Assembly: GCF_017654505.1 (NCBI RefSeq)
Contig: NC_054538.1
Location: 47,694,489-47,758,488 of the forward strand
DNA: 64,000 nucleotides
Origin: Polyodon spathula
Taxonomy: Eukaryota; Chordata; Actinopteri; Acipenseriformes; Polyodontidae
Reading direction: 5' to 3'
Of this stretch, positions 10,601 through 22,700 are shown piece by piece (the stretch's first letter is position 1; every line of letters starts with the position of its first letter). The translations under genes and the position numbers were made by a program. Under the pieces are notes generated by a model. The model ran no database searches. It was not told the origin of the DNA and worked only from the letters and a program-made list of their open reading frames with translations.

Positions 10601-13600
10601 GTCAACAAATGAGATTTGTAGCTGAGCAAGCATGTAAATGGGTGACATGTGTGAGCTGTTTTCTGTAAAGACAGAAGAAATGCATCAGAGAACAGAAGTG
10701 GATTTCTTTACAACATGCTGTTTCAGAATCACAGAAAACTCTAAAGCCTGCTTCATAACTTCTGTTGCAGATGAATGTGATACGTCAGTGATGTGCAGCT
10801 TCACTATGTGCTGTACAGAACACAGTGTCGCAGCCCTTTTCACTGCACAAAGTGGTCGCAGCTGATGTTCATACTTTAAATACAGACTGCATTCACAAAA
10901 TTGGCTAAATTGACATTTGAGCAGATGTGCTGAGTTTGTACCTTAAACAAGAGGTTTAAAAAAATAAAATAAAAATTAGTTTGTATGTTGAGTTGGTAGA
11001 GGAGAGACCTCTAGAGAAAACATATAAAAGAGGTTGTCTTGGGAGGCAGAGGTGGCGTAGTCTGACCCGAGGTTGGGGCAGTGAGATCACTTGCCCCCCA
11101 AAAGCAGGACCCCCGGCTCCATAGACGTTCCCCAAAACCATACGCCAAACAAGAGACCACGTGCCAACGTATAGGAAAAACACACAAGACAACAAAAAGA
11201 GGGTTAGACAGACGTATGGATTATGTGTATGTATAACTACCTATATCTCTCACTCAGTGGAGGAAACCTCTGGTGGTCCCGGCAAGATAGCAATACTTTT
11301 TTGGGCTGTGTAAGTGTCAGAAATGGAAAAGGGAACCAGTGAGAAGTCACAGGAACGGATGCCGATGGAAGGAGAACTGGCGATTGATGGAACTGTGAAC
11401 TCTGTGCATAGAGGAATCCGAACAAAGCGGTTAAACACTTTGTTTCCATGCGTAGGTTGCTGAAAAGATTGAAGCAGCCATTTTGAAGGTTTTGTTAAAT
11501 TGAATAAAAAAAGTTCAGATTGGGAAGATTGGGCTGTGCTTTTCATGTTTCCTCGCAGTGTCAGGCGGACTGTCGGAATGGACAGCAAGATGAGGGAAGG
11601 AACTGCCAATAAGCAATAGTGATACTGGATCCCGCTGATGTATCATTTAATTGTGCCTGGAGCCAGATGGAAAGAGTCTCTTGCGTGAGCAATGAAAACG
11701 AGATCCAGCCTTGATTGAACGGAATAGGATTTTGAGCACAGAAGGCTGAACACAGTTCCAGCCCATGGTGTAAGATGACCTTGTGAATGGAGCGAGAGCT
11801 GAAGCCATGTAGTTTCTGGCCGATTGAAGGGGTTTGGATAGATTTGAGTTTAGCTTAACACCAGGTGCTAGAATACTCGGACCTGCAATGGGACTGTAAC
11901 TGCTGCTAGGATCAGCTGGTGGAATCTGGTGATCTGGAGGCGAGAAAGCATCGGCAGCGGTGTTATGAGTGCCTGCAATGCGGTGTGCTTGAATAATGAA
12001 ATTATAAGACACCGAAATCCATAGTAGAGTGGATTTTGGTGTCTTATAATTTCATTATTCAGAGTAAGCTCATGATGAGAGGAGGATGAAAGCCTTTGTT
12101 GATGATATGCACATTTGGTAGATTATCGCTGAAGAATAGGATTGACTTCTTAGACCACTGATGGCCCCAGAGGTAGGCGGCTGCTACAATGGGATGTAAC
12201 TCCAGGAGTGCTGTAGTCTTGAGATGCACTGCTAAGCTTTGCATTTCCAGAGGCCAGCTGCTGGAGAACCACTCTGTACCCATGAAAGCCCCGAATCCTA
12301 GAAATGAGGCATCTGTGAAAAGGGACAAAACGTGGGGGGCTGAGACGTAATTTTTGTAAAATTGTGAAAGCCTGTTCCAGTTTTGGATTAATATTGCCCA
12401 CATTTGAATGTCCTTCCCGGAGTCGGTGTATACGTTTATCCGAGCTTTCAGGCTTGATGCTGTAGAAGAAAGAGTGAGGAGACGTGAAATGACGGTTCTA
12501 CCCTGGGTGATGATGCAAACTGTGCATAACTGAAGTGGCCCAGCAAGGATAGCAGGTCTCGTTTTCTGACAGAAGTTGCGATTTGGAATTCATTGATGAG
12601 ATATCGAATATGATCCAGTTAGCGGGAGGGAGGCTGGCTTCGAAGTTAACTGTATCCAGAGTGATGCCTAAAAACTCCAGAGCGTGTACTGAACCAATGC
12701 TTTTCTCGTCCAAGAGGGGGCCACAGAGTGCAGAGAACAGTGTTCTGAGCTTTGTGATTGATTCTGCTGGTGGATCAGAGGAAGGGAGATCAGGAGAAAA
12801 TCGTCGAGTAGGTGAAGCAAGAATGGTCATGCCATAATACCTTTTTGTATCTCAGATTGAATGAGAGTGTTGACTGAGGGTCCGAAGTTGCTGAGTGTAA
12901 GTTATTGCAAATATGCAATGATACAGGGATTTTTGACAGACCCGTAGAAAATCTATACTGCAGACCATTGATGAGTTAGGTTGTGAATAGCCGGTCTGTT
13001 CGATTGCTTTAATCAGAGCTGTGAGCAGATTTGAACGTCATTTCTTAGGGGTGGCTGGGCAAATTGACAGAGTGGACATCGCCACAGTAGTTGCAAATAT
13101 GAAGATTCCTGCAAAACTTTGATGAGCAGACAGATGAATTGAAGTTATTACAGACTTGGAGCTGGAATATCTGATGTTAAAACCATATTTATCTGTGTTC
13201 CGGGAGGAAGAAGGTGGAGCTGATGCGTGGCTTGTGTGGCGGCTAAAAACTGAGCTGTTATCCTGTCCCTGAAGCAGGGCGGAATGGAAGAGGCTGCTCT
13301 GTGGGAGGCTGATGGTAAAGCAGTCTTACGGCACAAGGAAAGAGAATGTGCTGTAGAAGCGCAGACTGCGCATGCGTTTGCCCTTATCCCACCGAAGACT
13401 CTATTGAACAGATCGGGATCGGAGGCAGCTCAGTTGATGATTATGTTTTCGGATGCTAATATGGAAGCTGCTTTTGCTGCAAAAGCTTTGAGATATTCAT
13501 AAAACACTGTACCTCCGTATCTGACTGCTAGATCTGTAATGTAAAATAGATAATGATCTACCTCCATGCAGCAACGAGGGTAGGCAGTGCACAATATGTC

Positions 13601-13683
13601 CTGATACACAGAAAAAGCTGAGACGAGTTCCCCCAAGGTAAGATTTTTGAGCAGCCGGGGGTCGCTGGACTTGAGTGACACTG

Positions 13684-13730
<47 letters not shown>

Positions 13731-16700
13731 CTATTTTATAGAGCACCTTTCATAAAGGATTATTACAAAGTGCTTAAGAAAGCAAGTAAAGACAAGTAAA
13801 ATAGCAATAAAACAAAACTCATGACCTATACAGAATTGGATACAAACTACTAATAACATTAAACACATCAAGAAAATAAAAAAACAACAAAGAATGCCAA
13901 TTTAAATAAATATCTTTTAAGGTGAGATCTGAAAACAGAGAGGGACTCAGAAACGCGGATCTCGAGCGGTAGCGAGTTCCACAGCCTTGGTGCATAGGAC
14001 GAGAAAGCCCTATCCCCCACTGTTCGCAGCTTGGTTAAGGGAACAGTTAAAAGACCAGCATTGGCGGACTGTAGAGCACGACCAGGATTTTAATTTGACA
14101 GTAGGTCAGAGATATAACAGGGAGAAATTCCCTATTGGCCTTAAAAGTCAAGAATAACATTTTATAATCAATACGGAATTTGACCGGCAACCAGTGTAGA
14201 GATTTTAATGCAGGGATTATATGTTCACGGGAGCTAGATCTGGTTAATAACATAGCTGCTGAATTTTGGACATGCTGGAGTTTTTGGACAGTATTCTTTG
14301 ACACCCCAGCAAGTAGGGCATTGCAAAAATCAAACCTGGAGGAAACAAAAGCAGCAAACATTGACAAGACAGGGCACAATCAAGCAATGTTCCCGAAGAT
14401 GAAAAAAAAGACAACTTGGAAATATTCTGAACTTGCAGCTCAAAAGTTAGTTAGTTTTTCATTTTGGAACAACTCATTTAGTACCCCCATCAATAGCCAT
14501 ATTTCGACAACTGGATTTACGCAGTTGATGAGGAGTACCTAACAGCATAACTTCAATCGTTACTGTTTAACTGCAGAAAGTTTTGTTGCATCCAGAGCGT
14601 GATGTCAGCAATACAAGTTAAGAACATAAGAAAGTTTACAAACGAGAGGAGGCCATTCGGCCCATCTTGCTCGTTTGGTTATTAGTAGCTTATTGATCCC
14701 AGAATCTCATCAAGCAGCTTCTTGAAGGATCCCAGGGTGTCAGTTTCAACAACATTACTGTGGAGTTGATTCCAGACCCTCACAATTCTCTGTGTAAAAA
14801 AGTGCCTCCTATTTTCTGTTCTGAATGCCCCTTTGTCTAATCTCCATTTGTGACCCCTGGTCCTTGTTTCTTTTTTCAGGCTGAAAAAGTCCCTTGGGTC
14901 GACACTGTCAATACCTTTTAGAATTTTGAATGCTTGAATTAGGTCGCCACGTAGTCTTCTTTGTTCAAGACTGAACAGATTCAATTCTTTTAGCCTGTCT
15001 GCATATGACATGCCTTTTAAGCCCGGAATAATTCTGGTCGCTCTTCTTTGCACTCTTTCTAGAGCAGCAATATCTTTTTTATAGCGAGGTGACCAGAACT
15101 GCACACAATATTCAAGATGAGGTCTTACTAGCGCATTGTACAGTTTTAACATTACTTCCCTTGATTTAAATTCAACACTTTTCACAATGTATCCGAGCAT
15201 CGGGTTAGCCTTTTTTATAGTTTCCCCACATTGTCTAGATGAAGACATTTCTGAGCCAACAAAAACTCCTAGGTCTTTTTCATAGATTCCTTCTCCAATT
15301 TCAGTATCTCCCATAGGATATTTATAATGTACATTTTTATTTCCTGCGTGCAGTACCTTACACTTTTCTCTATTAAATGTCATTTGCCATGTGTCTGCCC
15401 GGTTCTGAATCTTGTCTAGATCATTTTGAATGACCTTTGCTGCTGCAACAGTGTTTGCCACTCCTCCTACTTTTGTGTCGTCTGCAAATTTAACAAGTTC
15501 ATCATTAATGTAGATTAGGAATAGCAGAAGACCTAATACTGATCCCTGTGGTACACCATTGGTTACCACACTCCATTCTGAGGTTTTTCCTCTAATCAGT
15601 ACTTTCTGTTTTCTACATGTTAACCACTCCCTAATCCATGTACATGTGTTTCCTTGAATCCGAACTGCGTTCAGTTTGAGAATTAATCTTTTATGTGGGA
15701 CTTTGTCAAAAGCTTTCTGGAAATCTAAATAAACCATGTCATATGCTTTTCAATTATCCATTATCAATGTTGCATCCTCAAAAAAATCAAGCAGGTTAGT
15801 TAGACACGATCTCCCTTTCAATCAATTAAAACAATACATCTTTTCATCTACAATCGGCAACACGACGGGGAAAAAACAGCTAGTTTATTTACTTATTGTA
15901 TATATATATATTTTTAATACCATTTTGTCTGGAGCAGGGGAGCGTAGTGGAATGAAAGAAAGAGCAGCAGATATTATTATGAGCGGAACTGTCACCGTTT
16001 CACTCCACTCACATTCTCTGAACACAACACAGACGCTCGCCGATAAAATACCTTGTCTTTAACACAGGATTTGCACATCATAGCAGAGTAGAAGTGAGTA
16101 AACTCTGTATCCCTTATATGAGAAGTGGGTAAAAGATATATTGCCCAGAATTCAAAGTGGGTAAACGCCGTTAAGTTTAAAGTACATAGTATTGCAAGGC
16201 AGTCTTCCATCCAAATACTAACCAGGCACATTATTATTATTTTTTTAGCAGACACACTTATCCAGGTCAACTTACAGTTGTGACAAACATTACCCATTTA
16301 TACAGTTGGATTTTTAACTGGACCAGCAGCAATGTGTCCCACACCTGTGATTGAACTCACAACACTCCAGTCAGGAGCACAGTGCTCTAACCGCTACTCC
16401 ACAGATGCTGCAAGTGAAGGATCACTAGTGTCTCGTTGTATAACTAAATCTCGGCAGTTTCCGCCAAGTTTTTCTAACTTGTATGAGGAACTACTGTTAC
16501 TTATACTTTTACATAAACCTTGTACTTTTTATATAGGTGTCAATTGCTGTGGATAAACACATCAGCCAAATCAATTAATATGATGTGTATTTTTCTAGCT
16601 TGCTATTTCTTAATTTATTTTTACATTTATAATATTTTAGCGTGCATGAGAATTATTGGAGAGACACACAAAGGATCTCACGTTTAATGCAGTTTATTAC

Positions 16701-19700
16701 GCGGCTAATAACAAATCAGCACCATCAACACACACACACATAAACACAGACAGCCCTTCCCCACCCTAAATCACTACTCTGCCTCTCAAGGTGACATCCA
16801 AATATTCCGCAAATAACACCGGAAGGGTAATAACAGTTACAGGGTAATGCATTTAACAATATTGGAACTTGACAATAACTAATAATAAAACACAACGATA
16901 ATAATTCAGCTTTCCCCTACCATATTTCTCACTCCCTGCATCCTCTGCTACGCATTAAGCTGTGTAGAAAACTGGCTCTGAGTACGCCACTCCATTCGCC
17001 CACAGGCGGTAACGGCGAGTCAGTCCAGCCGTGCCCGTCAATACTCTGAGTGTGCTAAAGATCAGCGGTTGTCTGTTCTTGACTTTTCCTAAATAGATAT
17101 ATTAAATATCCTGACAGCGTTTGAAAGTCAGAATCGCAAAAATAAAAAAAGTTATAAGAACTTCTACGTAGAACCGCCAAAAGTATTCATTTTGACGCTG
17201 TGTTAAAATACATGCTTTTGTCAATATAACCTACAATACGCTATGTTTTATATGTATACAAGTCTGTTTGTTATCTCTACCTCTGCTGAGTTTACAGCAG
17301 TATGTATTTGAATAAAATATTGCTCTTGAAGTCTAGATATGGGTTATCCAAATCTCTATTGTAATCTTATCAATTCCTTGGAGAACTGTCGTCTGGCTGT
17401 CTACATGAGCATATAGTCTGCTGTCTTATAATATTAGTATTACAAGAATTTTTTGAGAAATCTTGATAATTTTGCATTTTGATTTGAGAGCAACTACAGA
17501 TATATTTGCATTGGCAGCAGGAATTTGTAATGACTTTAGTGAAAACAGAGGCAGTCTTCCCAGCGACAGCGAGTGGAAGCGACAGCGAGTGGGAGAAGTA
17601 CCAGCGTGGAAAAGTACAGAGCAGTTTAGAAGCAGTAAGGAGAAATTGCATCTTTAATTGCTTTAATCAGAAAACACATGACATTGGGGAAACACAGCAG
17701 CAGCTCAAAGTCAAACAGCTGCGTGTGTTTTTTTGATAACAAACAAGCTGAAACTCGGAACAGCTGATTCAAATTCAGCGCCATTCTGAGACACGGGTGA
17801 GGGGAGGAGCTAACAGCACAGCAGAACAACGCAGTTAAACGAGGCAGTCTTCCCAGCGACAGCGAGAGGAAACGACAGCGAGTGGGAGAAGTACCAGCGT
17901 GGAAAAGTACAGTGCAGTTTAGAAGCAGTTTGAAAGCAGGTTGTAGGCTGCAGAAGAAACTAAACTTCAAAAAAAAAAAAAAAAAAACCTCAACATGGTC
18001 TTCAAGCCAGTAATCTGTGACACCTGCTTGATGTGGGAAATCCGAGAAAACCCAGCGGAGCTAAACCAAGTGTGCGTAAAGTGCCACGCGATCCAGGACT
18101 TGCATAAACTAGTAAGTATGCTAGAAATGGAGCTGGAAAAAGTGAGACAGCAACAGGATCTTGAGGAACTGGCACACCCACAATTCATGGAAGTCTGCAT
18201 CACCCCTAACAGACTGAAAGCCACCAGGGAGATAGAAGGTCAGAACAGCTGGGTTCAGGTAGGCAGAAGCAGGGAAAAAAAGAAACTTCGTCAAACACAA
18301 CCACCAGAAATCAAAACAACCAACAAATTTGAGTCACTTCAGAATTTTGATGAGCAGAACCAAGAACAAGAGAATGAAAGGAACAACATCCAGGACCCTA
18401 TTGACAGTGGTGACCAGACAGCAAAAAGAAGGGAGGTCATCATTGTGGGGACTCCATATTGAGAAACACAGCAAGTTCAATTCACTGTTTGGACCCCCTT
18501 ACTACAACAGTGTGCTGCCTTCCGGGAGCCTTGGTCAAGCACATCACTGAGAACGTGGACAGGCTCCTAGAACGAACAGGAGATGACCCGGTAGTAGTCG
18601 TCCACATCGGTACAAACAACATTGGAAGAGACAGACCAAAATCCCTGCAAAACAAATTCAGAGAGCTAGGAAGGAAATTGAAAGAGAAAACCAAAACTGT
18701 GGTATTTTCTGGTATACTACCGGCACCTTGCAAAGGACCATATGGACAGCTGGTAATAATTAATCTAAACACATGGCTGAATTGCCAAAATGGTTTATAG
18801 ATCAATTAAAAAAAATATTCAGTGAAAAAAGACACTTTACAGGGCATTAAAAAAAGGACCAAAAAGAAAGTACACAGAAAGAGTACACAGAACTGCAAAC
18901 GCAAGTCAAAAAGGAAGTTAGAAAGGCCAAGAGAGAAATAGAAATAAACATTGCTAAGGGAGCTAAAACCAATTCCAAAATGTTTTTCCAATATTACAAC
19001 AGCAAGAGAACATTCAAAGAGGAGATTAAATGTTTAAGAGATACAAATGGCAAAATCGTAGATGAAGGAAAAAAATAGCAAATATGTTAAATGATTACTT
19101 TTCACAAGTTTTTACAAAGGAAGATACTGACAACATGCCCCACATGTCATCCAGTTCCTATCCAGTTTTAAATAACTTTAGCATAACTGAGGCAGAAGTG
19201 TTAAAGGGACTAGGAGCTCTTAAAATAAACAAATCCCCTGGGCCGGATGAGATCCTCCCAGTAGTACTCAAAGAAATGAAAGAAGTAATTTACAAACCGC
19301 TAACCAAGATCATGCAGCAGTCTCTTGACACAGGGGTGGTACCGACAGACTGGAAAATTGCAAACGTAATACCGATCCACAAAAAAGGGAAACAAAACTG
19401 AACCAGGTAACTACAGACCAGTAAGCCTGACTTCTATTATATGCAAACTTATGGAAACTATAATAAGATCCAAAATGGAAAATTACCTATATGGTAACAG
19501 GGTCCTGGGAGACAGTCAACATGGTTTTAGGAAAGGGAGATCGTGTCTAACTAACCTGCTTGATTTTTTTGAGGATGCAACATCGATAATGGATAATTGC
19601 AAAGCATATGACATGGTTTATTTAGATTTCCAGAAAGCTTTTGACAAAGTCCCGCACAAAAGATTAATTCTCAAACTGAACGCAGTTGGGATTCAAGGAA

Positions 19701-22700
19701 ACACATGTACATGGATTAGGGAGTGGTTAACATGTAGAAAACAGAAAGTACTGATTAGAGGAAAAACCTCAGAATGGAGTGTGGTAACCAGCGGTGTACC
19801 ACAGGGATCAGTATTAGGTCCTCTGCTATTCCTAATCTACATTAATGATTTAGATTCTGGTATAGTAAGCAAACTTGTTAAATTTGCAGACGACACAAAA
19901 ATAGGAGGAGTGGCAAACACTGTTGCAGCAGCAAAGGTCATTCAAAATGATCTAGACAAGATTCAGAACTGGGCAGACACATGGCAAATGACATTTAATA
20001 GAGAAAAGTGTAAGGTACTGCACGCAGGAAATAAAAATGTACATTATAAATATCATATGGGAGATATTGAAATTGGAGAAGGAATCTATGAAAAAGACCT
20101 AGGAGTTTTTGTTGACTCAGAAATGTCTTCATCTAGACAATGTGGGGAAGCCATAAAAAAGGCTAACAAGATGCTCGGATACATTGTGAAAAGTGTTGAA
20201 TTTAAATCAAGGGAAGTAATGTTAAAACTGTACAATGCACTAGTAAGACCTCATCTTGAATATTGTGTTCAGTTCTGGTCACCTCGCTATAAAAAAGATA
20301 TTGCTGCTCTAGAAAGAGTGCAAAGAAGAGCGACCAGAATTATTCCGGGCTTAAAAGGCATGTCATATGCAGACAGGCTAAAAGAATTGAATCTGTTCAG
20401 TCTTGAACAAAGAAGACTACGTGGCAACCTAATTCAAGCATTCAAAATTCTAAAAGGTATTGACAGTGTCGACCCAAGGGACTTTTTCAGCCTGAAAAAA
20501 GAAACAAGGACAAGGGGTCACAAATGGAGTTTAGAAAAAGGGGCATTCAGAACAGAAAATAGGAGACACTTTTTTACACAGAGAATTGTGAGGGTCTGGA
20601 ATCAACTCCCCAGTAATGTTGTTGAAGCTGACACCCTGGGATCCTTCAAGAAGCTGCTTGATGAGATTTTGGGATCAATAAGCTACTAACAACCAAACGA
20701 GCAAGATGGGCCGAATGGCCTCCTCTCGTTTGTAAACTTTCTTATGTTCTTATGTTAAGTTCAAAGAGCTGCATTTTGACCACAAAAGAGCTGCCGGTTG
20801 GCCACCCCTGCACTAAATCATTTGACAGATGTACTGCCAACGGCTAACAATATAGCTACAATACAGCACGGAAGTATGACAGAACACTAACTTTCTACCA
20901 GCTGTTTCTTTGAATCTTTCTTGTTTGCAGAGAATCGCCTGCATTTCAACCACCTCACCATGTCGTCTGGACTGTTGTCCTCAACAATTACGTAAATTAG
21001 GTAAAGGTAAACGTCTCCCATTTTCCCCCTGATCAATCCCATAATGCATGGCGGTAAACAGTGCGTGACGTAATAGTGTTAGAGCTCTGTTGTTAGAACA
21101 GACAAAATGAGAGATAATGTGGGATAATGTTAAGTCTGGGACTAGGTGGCAGTATGTGTCCCTCAGCTGTTGTGGTTCAAGATGAGTGGGAGACTGTATA
21201 ACCCGGTTTCCATGGGTATTCAGAGAAGCAGGGGCAGTCCCTTGCTCTTTACTTACCTGGAACATCTCACTGATTCCCTCTCCACTCTGTGCTGACGTCT
21301 CAAAATAATGGAATCCCCGGCTCTCTGCCCACAGCCGTCCCTCACTCTCGTCCACCACACGGCGCTTCGAGAGGTCAATCTGAAAGACGGCGAAGGGGGG
21401 TCAGTGCTGGGGAAAAGGCACATATTCACACATGGATGTGGGACACAAACCTAAACATTACTCTGCATAGGATTGATTTAAAATTTTTCAGATGGACACC
21501 AAACTTAGGAATACGTGTCTTTTCATTATTGTACTATACATCTTATACAAGATTTTGCTTTATTATGTGACAAGTTGGAAGACTGTGCCCATTGTGTCTG
21601 CACAAATGCAAAATATTATTTGTTATTTGTTACAGCACTACAAGTCAATATCAATTTTAATGGGGTGCATAGTTGGGACTGCTAAATAGAAGTTAAATAG
21701 TGGACGTCCAGAAGCTTTAATCCTGCCATCTCATTCTCTTTATACAGAATTGTACGTGGGCCAACCTTGTTGGCACAGACAGTGAAGACAATGTTCTCCA
21801 TGTTGCTGTGGGAACCAATCTCCTGCTTCATCTCGGCCAGCCAGATGTCTAGCGCGTCGAAACTCTCCTTCTGCCCGACGTCGTACACCAGGATGACTCC
21901 CTGAGAGTCCTTGTAAAACTCGTTCCGTACCTGAGAGAGTCAGAATGGGCTGTCTTTATATAGTGCTTTCCAGAGCAAGTTATACTCTGGACTATGTGTT
22001 GTGACTGCAGAAGGCAAAGCAGCAAATATACATTAATTGGTGCTGTTTCCATCTGCACTATGAAACCGAGTGGTAAAACTCAGTGCAGATTTAGATTTTG
22101 ATCTGGGCAACATGAATCGGAGCACATATTTTCTGTCTGTTGTAGTATAGTAGTTTCTGGCTAAGAGAATACCCCTGTCTCGAAGACAGATTTGACCACT
22201 GGACACAATACGCCAAGGCCAATCACAATATGAATCAATAAACACAAATGTATTTATTACTTACGTCATGATGCACTTGCATCAGCATATGAAATGAACA
22301 GAATAAGAGAAAAGCAATAGGCAAGCGTTTGCTAATAAACTAACTAACAAACTAATTTAAATAAAAAACGCAGCTGCATTTTATATAGCAAATAACAATT
22401 TTTTGATTTAAGCATTTAAAAATGATCAAAGAATGAAATAAAAGGTTATTTCAGTGTTATTTAAATTATTTTGCTCAAATTGCGAAATGGAAAATAACAA
22501 GCAAAGAATGAAACAGAAGAGACAACTTCTTTGGTCTTTGATTAAAGTGATATACTGTAATCAGATTTGAATTTGCAGTTTAAATACTGTGTATACAGTA
22601 GTCTTATAATATGAATGAAACAATCCATTTGTAAATTGTGTCAGTTTTTTCCTCTAAAACTACATTTTCTAAGTAAGACAGGAACATTACGAATGTTATT

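Larger units (their letters stand above)
11240..13681 (-). mobile_element. Decayed DIRS-type tyrosine-recombinase retrotransposon
   Basis: On the minus strand, parts appear in order from high to low coordinate: a Gag-like region with [14 protein letters not shown] (13148-13681), an RT with a LLDDFLLI catalytic block (about 12780-12830) and FLGITLDTV, an RNase H with [31 protein letters not shown] and FFSDN (12059-12403), then a tyrosine-recombinase-type region (11250-12012) with [27 protein letters not shown] and [11 protein letters not shown]. Known: DIRS elements use a tyrosine recombinase, not a DDE integrase. Many frameshifts and stops; inactive. Confidence 0.85.
17548..20756 (+). mobile_element. 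CR1/L2-like LINE copy D, with 5' region, ORF1 and RT; endonuclease deleted
   Basis: The most complete 5' end in the window. It has a 5' region with two near-identical ~90-bp units (17548 and 17841), ORF1 from 17995, an abrupt junction near 18780 to mid-ORF2 (same sequence as 2951 in copy A), the RT, and a TTCTTATG tail. The endonuclease is absent. Copies A and D together show the family's layout. Cannot move on its own. Confidence 0.88.

Noticed and set aside
10638..10865. 75-codon Cys-containing frame
   Set aside because: No recognised domain, no conservation evidence; short frames are expected by chance.
18482..18805. Minus-strand frame of 107 codons
   Set aside because: Shadow of the LINE ORF1 on the plus strand.
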